Source: Methanobacteriota archaeon (lineage in GTDB: Archaea; Thermoplasmatota; Thermoplasmata; Methanomassiliicoccales; UBA472). From it: DNA of 40,766 nt. Where the stretch lies: the NCBI GenBank assembly GCA_021372315.1, contig JAJFUT010000117.1:1-40766 (forward strand), given 5' to 3'. Made by a program: the position numbers and the translations under genes. Positions 30,394-39,235 of the stretch are shown piece by piece (position 1 is the first letter of the stretch; each line of letters opens with the position of its first letter). Below the pieces are notes generated by a model, which worked only from the letters and a program-made list of their open reading frames with translations, made no database searches and was not told the DNA's origin.

Positions 30394-31759
30394 GCGGTAT
30401 CATATTCATCAGGAGGTGACGGCGCCCAGGTTCAGGCCCGTCCCCAAGTTCATCATACAGAGGGCAGGTAACTGCATCAACTGCGGGAAGTGCGAGAGGA
30501 ACTGCGTCTACGGCGTTCATATGAGGAGGGATGACGACCCGAGGCGCATGGCGGATCCGTTGAGCCAGTTCTGCAAGGACTGCTTCAGATGCATCGCCGG
30601 CTGTCCTCAGAGGGCGCTCACGATCTCCGTCGGCGCCGAGTTCACATCGCTTGGAAGCGGGGGCTGGACCCCCCAGAGGGTCACGACCGTCTGGAACGAG
30701 TCAGAGACTGGCAAGGTCCCTGTGTTCGGCGCCGGATACCGCGGGATGTTCTCCGGGCCCGGATACGATGCCATGTGGACCGACATGTCCGAGATCGTCC
30801 GGCCCACCAGGGACGGCATCCACGGCAGGGAGCACATATCGACGAACGTGCTGATCTGCAGGAACCCTCCATTCCTGGAGTTCGGGCCGAAAGGGGAGCT
30901 GCTGACGCCCATGGCCGAGAGCATAGACCTCCCTGTCCCGTTCGTGTTCGACCTGGCCGCACTGAAGGAGAGCACCAAGGGGATCATGCAGGGCCTGGAC
31001 CAGGCCGCCAAGGAGCTCCATACGCTCCTTATGGTCCCTGTGGACAAGGTCGAAGCCTATGGAATGGACCTTTCGTCGGGCAGGGTAGTGCCGATCGTAG
31101 GCGATGATGCGGGGAACGAGGTCAGCAAGATGCCCGAGCAGGTCCGGTTCATCGAGCTCTCCGACGCCAATCGGCTGAAGGAGAGGGTCAAGGCGGTCCG
31201 CGCGGCGAGGGGCGGCATGATCGTCGGGACCAGGGTCAAGGCCGACGCGGAGCTGGAATCCCGCCTCGTGGACATCGCCTGCGAGGCCGATGTCATCCAC
31301 GTACTGTTCGATGAGGAGGGCAGGGAGTCCGGCGGAAGGTATGCCAGGGACGCGCTGCGCTCCTATCACAAGGTTCTCGTGAAGGCGGGCATCAGGGACG
31401 AGGTCACGATCATCGCCGGAGGCGGCATAGCCGCGGCGGAGCAGGTGCCGAAGAGCATCATCTGCGGCACGGACGTCGTGTCGCTCGATGACGCGCTCAT
31501 GGTGTCGCTCGGATGCCGCATGTGCCACTCGTGCAAGGGCGAGTGCCCGGCCGACCTGGCCAACGCCCCGTCCGAGTACGTCAAGGGAAGGGTCGTCAAC
31601 ATGGCCAACGCCTGGAGGGACCAGCTCCTGGAGGTGCTGGGCGCCATGGGCATAAAGGAGGTCCGCCGCCTGCGCGGCGAGACCGGCAGGGCGATATTCC
31701 AGGAGGACGCCGAGCGAGATTCTTTCGCAGGCATCTTCAGAGGTGATGTCATTGGTTGA
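30386..31759 (+). CDS. Degenerate GltB-like ferredoxin/TIM-barrel protein
   Basis: This 457-residue protein has SD GGGAGGTGAG before the ATG at 30386. The N-terminus has two [4Fe-4S] motifs: CINCGKCERNC (30-40) and CKDCFRCIAGCP (63-74). The remainder aligns in layout with the glutamate synthase FMN barrel of the next gene, from the WxxxxVxTVWNxSETGKVP segment to VTIIAGGGIAAAEQVPKSIICGTDVVSLDDALMVSLGC, and ends with a Cys cluster CRMCHSCKGEC. However, the GAKPGxGG 2-oxoglutarate/FMN motif and the DGGxGGTG phosphate loop are absent. FDEEGRESGGRYARDA stands at the place of the latter. It therefore probably lacks glutamate synthase activity and serves as a structural electron-relay subunit of a complex with its neighbours. 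It overlaps both neighbours (8 and 14 bases). Confidence 0.85.
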   Translation: MYERYHIHQEVTAPRFRPVPKFIIQRAGNCINCGKCERNCVYGVHMRRDDDPRRMADPLSQFCKDCFRCIAGCPQRALTISVGAEFTSLGSGGWTPQRVTTVWNESETGKVPVFGAGYRGMFSGPGYDAMWTDMSEIVRPTRDGIHGREHISTNVLICRNPPFLEFGPKGELLTPMAESIDLPVPFVFDLAALKESTKGIMQGLDQAAKELHTLLMVPVDKVEAYGMDLSSGRVVPIVGDDAGNEVSKMPEQVRFIELSDANRLKERVKAVRAARGGMIVGTRVKADAELESRLVDIACEADVIHVLFDEEGRESGGRYARDALRSYHKVLVKAGIRDEVTIIAGGGIAAAEQVPKSIICGTDVVSLDDALMVSLGCRMCHSCKGECPADLANAPSEYVKGRVVNMANAWRDQLLEVLGAMGIKEVRRLRGETGRAIFQEDAERDSFAGIFRGDVIG

Positions 31760-33248
31760 GAGCAAGGAGAAATGCGTACCAGAGGCATCGTGGGTGCCTG
31801 CGGAGCGCCTCAAGATGATCAACAGGTACGTCGTGGAGAGGAAGGGATCGTGCATATCGTGCGGCCTGTGCGGGTCGCTGTGCCCTTACGGTGTGCACAA
31901 GCGCATCGAGGGGCATGCATCGATACTGCCGCCCTTCGACCAGAGATGCATCGGGCCCAGTTGCTCCTCGAACGACTTCTATTGCGTGAAGCGCTGCCCG
32001 ACGAGCTCGCTGTCCGTCAGTAACAGCGAGACGTTCCCCGCGCTGGGGGACGTTAGGTGGACCTCCGAGATGGTCCTGGGGACGTGGAAGATGGCGGAGA
32101 CGGGGAAGGCGTTGCCGCTCGACCACCCCGCCAACGTCGGCGCCTGCGGAGGCGGGTTCGACCAGCTTCACTTCAGACTGCCGAAAGGCAGCAAGCCAGT
32201 CAAGGACCATGAGTTCACGACGGCCATCGATCTCAACAGGCGGAGCAGGGGGCCAAGGGTCAAGATCGACCTGCCGATATACGGAGGAGGGATGTCCTAC
32301 GGGTCCGTAAGCCTGCACACGATGGTGGCCAAGGCCAGGTGCGCGCAGGCCTGGAACACGTTCACCTGCACCGGCGAGGGAGGATACCCTTCGGAGCTAT
32401 TGCCCTACCAGAAGCACGTCATAACGCAGGTCGCAACGGGCCTGTTCGGGGTCAAGGAGGAGAGCATCAAGAGGGCCCCGATCGTCGAGTTCAAGTACGC
32501 CCAGGGAGCCAAGCCAGGGCTCGGAGGCCATCTTCTTTACGAGAAGAACACCCCGCTCGTCGCGAAGATGAGGCAGGCCGTGCCGTACACGTCGCTGTTC
32601 TCCCCGTTCCCGTTCCACAGCGTCTATTCGGTCGAGGACCACAAGAAGCACCTTGACTGGATATCTTCGATCAATCCGAACGCCCTGCTATCGGTCAAGG
32701 TGTCCACGCCCAACGACGTCGAGATGGTGGCCGTGGGTTCCTACTTCGCCGGGGCCAACATAGTGCACCTGGACGGCGGATATGGCGGGACCGGCGCCGC
32801 GCCCGAGATCGCCAAGAAGAACATCGCCACCCCGATCGAGTACGCGATCCCGAAGGTGCACCGGTTCCTCACCAACGAAGGGATCAGGGACGAGGTGACG
32901 CTGATCGCTAGCGGCGGAGTGCGCACCGGGCTGGACATGGCCAAGGCGATCGCCCTAGGGGCCGACGGCGTCGTCATAGGCACCGCCGAGCTCGTGGCCA
33001 TGGGCTGCGTCCGCTGCGGCAACTGCGAGAGCGGCCGCGGATGCCCTCGCGGCATAGCTACGACAGACCCGGAGCTGATGATGCAGCTGGAGACCGATTG
33101 GGCCGCGCAGCGCCTGATCAATCTCTATGGCGCCTGGAGGCAGCAGCTCGGCGACCTGATGTCCCGCTTCGGGATGAAGGACGTGTCCGAGCTGAGGGGC
33201 CGCACGGACCTGCTCCGTTTCGACGGAGGGAAGGAGGTGAAGGCATGA
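31746..33248 (+). CDS. GltB-like glutamate synthase FMN subunit with N-terminal ferredoxin
   Basis: The protein has about 500 residues. Its N-terminus carries CISCGLCGSLCPYGVH, and a second, irregular Cys set CIGPSC...YCVKRCP replaces an ordinary ferredoxin motif. The complete synthase barrel follows: LPIYGGGMSYGSVS, TGEGGYPSELLPY, AQGAKPGLGGHLL, DGGYGGTGAAPEI, and LIASGGVRTGLDMAKAIALGADGVVIGTAEL. It closes with GCVRCGNCESGRGCPRGI, where glutamate synthases hold a 3Fe-4S cluster. It should bind FMN and 2-oxoglutarate. The ATG at 31746 sits inside the GAGGTGATG ribosome-binding sequence; a TTG at 31752 has better spacing and may be the true start. It overlaps both neighbours by 3-14 bases. Confidence 0.92.
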   Translation: MSLVESKEKCVPEASWVPAERLKMINRYVVERKGSCISCGLCGSLCPYGVHKRIEGHASILPPFDQRCIGPSCSSNDFYCVKRCPTSSLSVSNSETFPALGDVRWTSEMVLGTWKMAETGKALPLDHPANVGACGGGFDQLHFRLPKGSKPVKDHEFTTAIDLNRRSRGPRVKIDLPIYGGGMSYGSVSLHTMVAKARCAQAWNTFTCTGEGGYPSELLPYQKHVITQVATGLFGVKEESIKRAPIVEFKYAQGAKPGLGGHLLYEKNTPLVAKMRQAVPYTSLFSPFPFHSVYSVEDHKKHLDWISSINPNALLSVKVSTPNDVEMVAVGSYFAGANIVHLDGGYGGTGAAPEIAKKNIATPIEYAIPKVHRFLTNEGIRDEVTLIASGGVRTGLDMAKAIALGADGVVIGTAELVAMGCVRCGNCESGRGCPRGIATTDPELMMQLETDWAAQRLINLYGAWRQQLGDLMSRFGMKDVSELRGRTDLLRFDGGKEVKA

Positions 33249-35857
33249 GCAACGCGCGAGAACTGATGAAGGGAAGGGAATGGATGTCGAAGCTGGACGT
33301 CCCTACCTTCGATCGCCAGATGGAAGCGGAGGGCGGGTGCGGCGTCGTAGGGCTGGCCAGCACGATGGCCTTGCCCGGAAGGCACTTCTTCGAGTCCCTC
33401 AGGCAGATGCATAACCGCGGCAACGGCAAGGGCGGCGGCATAGCGGCGGTCGGGTTGTCCCCTGAGCAGATGAAGGTGTCGAAGGACGTGCTCGAGAACG
33501 ACTACCTGGTCCAGATAGCCTATATCGACTCGAGCGTCAGGAAGGAGCTGGAGGACAGGGTCCTCGCCAACTACGACGTCCACGCCACCTACATGGTCGA
33601 CGAGAGCGACGACCCCGCGGTCCTCGCGGACCTCCCGGTCCGTCCGCCGCAGGTCTGGCGCTACTTCTGCCGCGCCAAGAGGGACGTCATGGCGAAGTTC
33701 GTCGAGGAGAGGAAGCTCGGTTCGCTCGACGCGCGGAGGGCGGAGGACGAGTTCGTCTACCAGACGAACTTCGGGATCAACCTCGACTACTATGCCTCTG
33801 GCAAGATGAAGGCCTTCGTCATGTCCCAGGGAAGGAACATGATCATCATGAAGGTCGTCGGATACGCCGAGGACGTCATACGGTTCTACCGCATGGAGGA
33901 CTTCACGGCCCATGTCTGGATAGGCCATCAGCGCTATCCGACCAAGGGACGGGTATGGCATCCGGGCGGGGCGCATCCGTTCATGGGCCTGGACGAGGGC
34001 CTCGTGCACAACGGGGACTTCGCCAACTACCATTCGGTCAGCGAGTACCTGGCCCAGCGCAACATACGGACCCTGTTCCTGACCGACACCGAGGTCTCGG
34101 TCCTGCTGTTCGACCTCATGAACCGCGGTTACGGTTATCCGCTCGAGTACATCATCGAGGCCCTCGCCCCGACGACGGAGAGGGACTTCAACGAGCTGCC
34201 GGCCGAGAAGCAGAAGATATACCAGGCGATCCAGAGGGCGCATGTGCACAGCTCACCGGACGGGCCGTGGTTCTTCATCATCGCCCAGAACTGCTATTAC
34301 GAGAACAAGCAGAAGCTCATCGGCATCACCGACACGGCCATGTTGAGGCCCCAGGTGTTCGCCCTCGTCGAGGGGGACGTGCAGATCGGATTGGTCGCAT
34401 CAGAGAAGCAGGCGATCGACGCCGCACTTAGATCGATCAACGCAGACCACCCCGAGGTGCCTCGCCAGGCCGACGTATACTGGAACGCCAGGGGCGGAAG
34501 CCATACGGACGGCGGGGCGTTCGTGTTCAGCCTGGAGGACGAGAAGGGATCGAAGCGCCTGAAATGTTCGAACAAGTTCGGGGCGCCCGTCACGATCGAC
34601 CTCAAGTACGACAGGAAGGAGGACGCCAAGCTGTCGGCCCCGCTGCCGATCGCCAGCGTGACCTCGGACCACAACATCCACGCGATGGACGGCGACAAGG
34701 CCTTCGAGACGTTCCTCAAGGACGTGGGGACGATGGACCACGCGAAGGTCCAGGCGGTCTTCGCCGAAGCGGTCAGGCGCGGCAAGAACGGGGGGAAGGA
34801 CCTGGACGAGATGCTCAGGTTCCTCGACCTGGTCATCGACCGCCGGTACGATGCCGGCCGCGTTAGGAGGAGCAGGCTGACCGAGAAGTCCCTGGAGGCC
34901 GTCAACGCGATCTTCCGCTCGATGCCGCGCGTCGAAGGGGCGCAGGCGAACGGCGCCGCGCTGGTCGACTGGAAGGACCACGAGCTCCTGAAGGCCCCGA
35001 CGAAGCCGGGCTCCAAGCTCCTGGTGGATTGCAGGGGATTCCCGATGGAGGGGGAACTCGGCCCATCCTTCGTGATCAGAAGGGCGTACGAGCTGGGATG
35101 GCGGCACGTCATCATGTTCGATGCCCATGGCCAGAGGTTCTTCGGATGCGGGCTCGGACCCGGCACCGAGGGGATGAGGATCGAGGCCTACGGCAATCCA
35201 GGGGACTATCTGGCCTCGGGCATGTCAGGCGCCGAGATCGTCATACACGGCAACGCGCAGGACCAGCTCGGGCAGGTCATGGCGTCCGGGAAGCTCGTCG
35301 TCCACGGGGACGTCGGGCAGACGTTCATGTACGGGGCGAAGGGCGGGGACGCCTACATCATGGGCAATGCAGCCGGAAGGCCGCTCATCAACGCGGTCGG
35401 CAGGCCGAGGGTCATCATCAACGGCACCTGCCTCGACTACCTGGCAGAATCGTTCATGGCCGGGGACCCGCTCAACGGCGGAGGGTTCGTCATCCTCAAC
35501 GGCGTAGGCTTCAGCGCGGACGGAAGGCCGTTCGAGCTCCAGACGCCCTACCCGGGCAGCAACCTGTTCTCGCTGGCATCAGGCGGTGCGATATACATCC
35601 GCGATCCCGGCCACAGGGTGACGCCGGACCAGATCAACGGAGGCCGCATCGGCTCGTTCGGCAAGGCGGACTGGGACCTGATCCGTCCCTATCTGGAGGA
35701 GAACGAGAGGCTGTTCGGCATATCGGTCGAGGACTTCCTCCTTAAGGTCGACGGCAGGACCATCGCCCCCGAATCGGTCTATCGCAAGATCGAGGCGGTC
35801 CCGGTAAGATCGGCCAAGAAGGAAGCTGAGCTAGACGATGACGAGGCCAGCGCGTAA
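33245..35857 (+). CDS. Glutamine amidotransferase + GXGXG fusion (glutamate-synthase-type)
   Basis: This 870-residue protein starts at the ATG at 33245, overlapping the previous stop by four bases (ATGA) with GGAGGTGA upstream. A class II amidotransferase domain spans about residues 32-410, with probable nucleophile Cys32 in GGCGVVGLAS. WIGHQRYPTKGRVWHPGGAHPF and HNGDF follow, and a TDTEVS loop. A linker of about 170 residues leads to a GXGXG beta-helix domain at about 590-790 (repeats such as GAEIVIHGNAQDQLGQVM, GKLVVHGDVGQTFMYGAKGG, GDAYIMGNAAGRP). In bacterial GltB both domains flank the FMN domain in one chain. Here they are joined directly and the FMN domain is the previous gene, a circularly rearranged split. 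The ammonia tunnel would run between the two polypeptides. Confidence 0.92.
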   Translation: MSNARELMKGREWMSKLDVPTFDRQMEAEGGCGVVGLASTMALPGRHFFESLRQMHNRGNGKGGGIAAVGLSPEQMKVSKDVLENDYLVQIAYIDSSVRKELEDRVLANYDVHATYMVDESDDPAVLADLPVRPPQVWRYFCRAKRDVMAKFVEERKLGSLDARRAEDEFVYQTNFGINLDYYASGKMKAFVMSQGRNMIIMKVVGYAEDVIRFYRMEDFTAHVWIGHQRYPTKGRVWHPGGAHPFMGLDEGLVHNGDFANYHSVSEYLAQRNIRTLFLTDTEVSVLLFDLMNRGYGYPLEYIIEALAPTTERDFNELPAEKQKIYQAIQRAHVHSSPDGPWFFIIAQNCYYENKQKLIGITDTAMLRPQVFALVEGDVQIGLVASEKQAIDAALRSINADHPEVPRQADVYWNARGGSHTDGGAFVFSLEDEKGSKRLKCSNKFGAPVTIDLKYDRKEDAKLSAPLPIASVTSDHNIHAMDGDKAFETFLKDVGTMDHAKVQAVFAEAVRRGKNGGKDLDEMLRFLDLVIDRRYDAGRVRRSRLTEKSLEAVNAIFRSMPRVEGAQANGAALVDWKDHELLKAPTKPGSKLLVDCRGFPMEGELGPSFVIRRAYELGWRHVIMFDAHGQRFFGCGLGPGTEGMRIEAYGNPGDYLASGMSGAEIVIHGNAQDQLGQVMASGKLVVHGDVGQTFMYGAKGGDAYIMGNAAGRPLINAVGRPRVIINGTCLDYLAESFMAGDPLNGGGFVILNGVGFSADGRPFELQTPYPGSNLFSLASGGAIYIRDPGHRVTPDQINGGRIGSFGKADWDLIRPYLEENERLFGISVEDFLLKVDGRTIAPESVYRKIEAVPVRSAKKEAELDDDEASA

Positions 35858-35873
35858 AATCTAGAGAAGAGGC

Positions 35874-35890
35874 GCGGGGGCGATCCCCGC
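35874..35890. terminator. GC hairpin between convergent genes
   Basis: GCGGGG (35874-35879) and CCCCGC (35885-35890) form a perfect six-pair stem around a five-base loop, between the end of the amidotransferase fusion gene and the end of folD. Only a weak T-rich stretch follows, so a terminator role is tentative. Confidence 0.4.
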
Positions 35891-35923
35891 CTTCCACGTC
35901 TTTCCTCGCCATGATGTCGTAGG

Positions 35924-36811
35924 TCAGCCACCCTTCGCCCTCTCGGCTGCCGTCACGGTGTTCACCATGAGAATGATCCTCGTCATGATGCCTACGCCTC
36001 CAGGCACCGGCGTTATCGCGGAGGCCTTCTTGCTCACTGCCTCGAAGTCCACGTCGCCTACCAGCCTGTAGCCTTTAGGCGAGGTGTCGTCCGCGACCCG
36101 GTTCATGCCGACGTCGATGACGACGGCCCCCTCCTTCACCATGTCAGCCTTGATGAAGTTCGGCGCGCCCATCGCGACGATGAGGATGTCCGCCTGACGT
36201 GTGATCGACGGCATGTCCCTCGTCCTCGAATGGCAGACCGTGACCGTCGCGTCCGCGCACTTCCCCTTCTGCATGAGCAGCGCGGCCATAGGCTTCCCGA
36301 CGATGTTGCTGCGCCCGCAGATGACGACATGGCGCCCGGAGGTCTCGATGCCGTGCCTTTCCATGAGGACCTGTATGCCGTGCGGCGTGCAGGGAAGGAA
36401 CCCATCGGTCTCGCCTATGAGCATCTTACCGACGTTCACGGGGTGGAAACCGTCCACGTCCTTCTCCGGGCTGATCCTCATGATGACCTTCCGAGGGTCG
36501 ATGTGCTTCGGGACAGGCATCTGGACGAGCAGTCCGTGGATCAGCTTGTCGGCGTTGAGCTCGTCGATGAGCCCGAGCAGCTTCGCCTCGGAAGTGTCCG
36601 CTGGAAGCCTGATCGTCTTTGAGCGCATGCCGAGGTCGATGCACTCCTTCTCCTTCATCCTGACGTAGACGGCGGAGCCGGGGTCGTCGCCGACCATTAT
36701 GACCGCGAGACCTGGCCTGACGCCCTTCTTCGAAAGGTCCGATATCCTTTCCCTGAGATCCTTCCTAATCGCCTCGGCCACGGCGTTGCCTTCGATCAGC
36801 TTGGCGGTCAT
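35924..36811 (-). CDS. folD: Methylenetetrahydrofolate dehydrogenase / methenyl-THF cyclohydrolase
   Basis: This 295-residue bifunctional enzyme starts at the ATG at 36811 (MTAKLIEGNAVAEAIRKDL); a longer frame to 36895 reaches into the promoter region. Motifs are VGDDPGSAVYVRMKEKECIDLG with the Tyr and catalytic Lys, QMPVPKHIDPRKVIMRISPEKDVDGFHPVNVGKM, CTPHGIQVLM, VICGRSNIVGKPMAALLM for NAD(P) binding, and PVPGGVGIMTRIILMVNTVTAAE. It interconverts methylene-, methenyl- and formyl-tetrahydrofolate. It stands divergently next to fhs, the other enzyme of the same branch. A minus-strand TATA-like GTTTAAGATAA lies at 36844-36854. No Shine-Dalgarno is visible. Confidence 0.97.
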   Translation of the reverse strand: MTAKLIEGNAVAEAIRKDLRERISDLSKKGVRPGLAVIMVGDDPGSAVYVRMKEKECIDLGMRSKTIRLPADTSEAKLLGLIDELNADKLIHGLLVQMPVPKHIDPRKVIMRISPEKDVDGFHPVNVGKMLIGETDGFLPCTPHGIQVLMERHGIETSGRHVVICGRSNIVGKPMAALLMQKGKCADATVTVCHSRTRDMPSITRQADILIVAMGAPNFIKADMVKEGAVVIDVGMNRVADDTSPKGYRLVGDVDFEAVSKKASAITPVPGGVGIMTRIILMVNTVTAAERAKGG

Positions 36812-36947
36812 GTGAATCGTACCGCTGAGAAAATGCAGATGGATTATCTTAAACTTCCTGAAGGGGGCCTCTCTCGCCCTGAACATGCTGGACATGATGG
36901 GGTTTTAATAACCGGAATATTATTCGATGCTCCAAGTGAGCACGACC
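36812..36947. promoter_or_regulatory. Divergent promoter region of folD and fhs
   Basis: The 136-base gap has TATA-like elements in both directions: TTATCTTAAAC (36844-36854, for folD) and TTTTAATA (36903-36910, for fhs). They lie about 50 bases apart, so the two genes may be co-regulated. Confidence 0.5.
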
Positions 36948-38621
36948 ATGAGGACCAACATCGAGATCGCTCAGGACGCCAAGGCACGCCCCATCGGCGA
37001 CATCGCAGAGAAGATCGGGATCGAGGAGACGGAACTGGTCCCCTATGGAAGGTACATCGCGAAGGTCCCGCTCGACGTCCTGAAGAGGTTCGATTCACGC
37101 CCGGCCGGCAAGCTCGTTCTCATGACGGCGATAACGCCTACGCCCGCCGGAGAGGGAAAGACCGTCACGACCATCGGCCTCGTCCAAGCGCTGGGGAGGA
37201 TGGACAAGAAGGTCATGGGGGCGATACGCGAACCTTCTCTCGGCCCCGTGTTCGGCCTGAAGGGCGGCGCCACGGGCGGAGGCTTCTCGCAGGTCTATCC
37301 CATGTGGGACATAGACCTTCATTTCACCGGCGACATCCACGCGGTCGCGGCGGCGCACAACCTGCTGTCCGCCATCCTCGAAAATCACATCTCGAGGGAC
37401 AACTCGCTCGGCATAGACCCGACGCGCATCATGATCAAGAAGGCGATGGACATGAACTGCCGCGAGCTGCGGCACATCGTCGTCGGTCTCGGGGGCAGGA
37501 ACGACGGGGGGACGCCGCACGAATCGGCCTTCATCATCACCGCCGCGTCCGAGATAAGCGCCGTGCTGGCCCTGGCCACGTCCATGGCCGACCTCAAGCA
37601 GCGTCTCGGCAAGATCATCGTCGCTTACAGCTACAAGGGGAAACCGGTCTTCGCGTCCCAGCTGGGATGCGTCGGCGCCATGACGATGCTCCTGAAGGAC
37701 GCCATCTGCCCCAATCTCGTCCAGACGCTGGAGGGGGACCCGTTCTTCATACACGGCTTCCCCTTCGCAAACATCGCTCACGGCAACAGCTCCCTCCTGG
37801 CGACTAAGTACGCTCTCAAGCTCGCCGACATCGTCGTCACCGAGGCGGGGTTCGCCGCCGACCTGGGCGCCGAGAAGTTCTTCGACATAGTCTGCAGGGG
37901 GAAGGAGGTCAGGCCGGACTGCGCGGTGGTCGTCTGCTCGATCAGGGCGCTCAAGATGCACGGGGGCGCGTCGATCGACCAGATCTGCAAGGGCGACTGT
38001 CTCGCGCTCAGGAAGGGCCTCGAGAACCTCGACAAGCACGTGGAGAACAGTCGCAAGTTCGGCGTCCCGATCGTCGTGGCGATCAACTTCTTCGACACCG
38101 ACACGACCGAGGAGATCGAGCTTGTCAAGAAGCATTGCAGGGAGAAGGGCATCAGGTGCGCCGTGTCCCGGGTCTTCGCGGAGGGGGGCAAGGGAGGAAG
38201 GGAGCTGGCCGAGGTCGTCCTGGAGTCTCTGGAGAACGATCGCTGCGATTTCAGGTTCCTTTACGCGTCCGATCGCCCGCTGAAGGAGAAGATCAAGACC
38301 ATCGCCACCGAGATCTACGGGGCATCGGAGGTCATCTACGAGGGAGAGGCCGAGCGCAACCTGAAGCTCATAGAGACGTCGGGGTTCGGCGACCTGCCGA
38401 TATGCATGGCCAAGACCCAGCTGTCGATAACCGACAACCCGAAGCTCAAGGGCGCCCCGAAAGGCTGGACCCTCAAGATCAGGGAGATACACGTCTCCGC
38501 CGGAGCTGGATTCGTCGTTCCGATCTGCGGGCAGATAATGCTCGTACCGGGACTGCCGTCGGAGCCGGCCGCTCTCAAGATGGACATAGACGAGAACGGG
38601 AAGATCACCGGGTTGAACTAG
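36948..38621 (+). CDS. fhs: Formate-tetrahydrofolate ligase
   Basis: This 557-residue enzyme starts at the ATG at 36948; an ATG at 36927 would add seven residues but is too close to the TATA element. The length equals that of bacterial formyl-THF synthetases. The P-loop region TPTPAGEGKTVTTIGLVQALG lies at about residues 58-78. FGLKGGATGGGFSQVYPM follows, then MDMNCRELRHIVVGLGG, and the C-terminal GDLPICMAKTQLSITDNPKLKGAP and GAGFVVPICGQIMLVPGLP. It activates formate with ATP to give 10-formyl-THF, feeding purines and, with FolD, methylene-THF. The gene is of a type common in bacteria and sporadic in archaea. Codon use looks like its neighbours. Its TAG stop overlaps the DUF3786 gene tail by 17 bases. 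Confidence 0.97.
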   Translation: MRTNIEIAQDAKARPIGDIAEKIGIEETELVPYGRYIAKVPLDVLKRFDSRPAGKLVLMTAITPTPAGEGKTVTTIGLVQALGRMDKKVMGAIREPSLGPVFGLKGGATGGGFSQVYPMWDIDLHFTGDIHAVAAAHNLLSAILENHISRDNSLGIDPTRIMIKKAMDMNCRELRHIVVGLGGRNDGGTPHESAFIITAASEISAVLALATSMADLKQRLGKIIVAYSYKGKPVFASQLGCVGAMTMLLKDAICPNLVQTLEGDPFFIHGFPFANIAHGNSSLLATKYALKLADIVVTEAGFAADLGAEKFFDIVCRGKEVRPDCAVVVCSIRALKMHGGASIDQICKGDCLALRKGLENLDKHVENSRKFGVPIVVAINFFDTDTTEEIELVKKHCREKGIRCAVSRVFAEGGKGGRELAEVVLESLENDRCDFRFLYASDRPLKEKIKTIATEIYGASEVIYEGEAERNLKLIETSGFGDLPICMAKTQLSITDNPKLKGAPKGWTLKIREIHVSAGAGFVVPICGQIMLVPGLPSEPAALKMDIDENGKITGLN

Positions 38622-39234
38622 ACGACCTGAGCAGGGCCGAGAGAACGGCCGAGCCTACCTCGGAGTAGTCCTCCGTCGGCAGGATCGACCTGGCGCCGGG
38701 CGAGAACAGCATCGTCGCGTTGCCAGGCACCTCGTCGTCCCCTTGCCATACGGTCACGCGGACGTGCAACTTCGGAAGGAATGGAAGGACGATCGTCGCT
38801 GATCCGAACGTCTCTGTGCGGCCTTTCAGCTTAAGTCCGGAATCGATCAGTTCGTTCGGCCTCGACGAGAACCTTTCGGCGATGGCCTCCACGACCCTCT
38901 TTTGGAACGCCGACTGGAACGCCTCGCCCCCCGGCAGCTGCCTGAACAGGAGCCAGTCTCCCTTCGGAACGACCTCGTTATCGATGCACCCTTTCAGATA
39001 GTGAAGGATGACGATGTCGAGGAGGACGTCCTTCTCCGGGATGGACGTTACGATGCTCCGCTTCTTGAGATCGACGACCAGCATGTCGTCCAGCATCTTC
39101 AACGACAGCGTGTCCTCCTTGACCGTCCCACCGCTTCTCGCCGCCATCGTCGTTAGTTCGGGGGAACCGAGCATGTCCCATGCCCTTGTCAGGGAAGGGA
39201 AATAGCACGACCTTCGAGAAGCATCGTTCGACAT
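38605..39234 (-). CDS. DUF3786 family protein
   Basis: This 209-residue protein starts at the ATG at 39234, directly after the stop of the deacetylase gene (TGACATG) and preceded by GGGAGTGA. DUF3786 features are ILHYLKGCIDNEVVPKGDWLLFRQLPGGEAFQSAFQKR in the middle and VTVWQGDDEVPGNATMLFSPGARSILPTEDYSEVGSAVLSALL at the end. Relatives occur mainly in anaerobes, including acetogens and methanogens, often near corrinoid or C1 genes; function is unknown. Here it is translationally linked to a polysaccharide deacetylase and converges on fhs. Confidence 0.85.
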   Translation of the reverse strand: MSNDASRRSCYFPSLTRAWDMLGSPELTTMAARSGGTVKEDTLSLKMLDDMLVVDLKKRSIVTSIPEKDVLLDIVILHYLKGCIDNEVVPKGDWLLFRQLPGGEAFQSAFQKRVVEAIAERFSSRPNELIDSGLKLKGRTETFGSATIVLPFLPKLHVRVTVWQGDDEVPGNATMLFSPGARSILPTEDYSEVGSAVLSALLRSSSSTR

Positions 39235-39235
39235 G

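Noticed and set aside
33125-34249. Minus-strand frame of ~374 codons across the GltB-like/amidotransferase junction
   Set aside because: It crosses two well-supported genes and encodes no recognisable protein.
37095-38492. Minus-strand frame of ~465 codons opposite fhs
   Set aside because: fhs has every family motif over its full length; the opposite frame has no recognisable domain and atypical composition.
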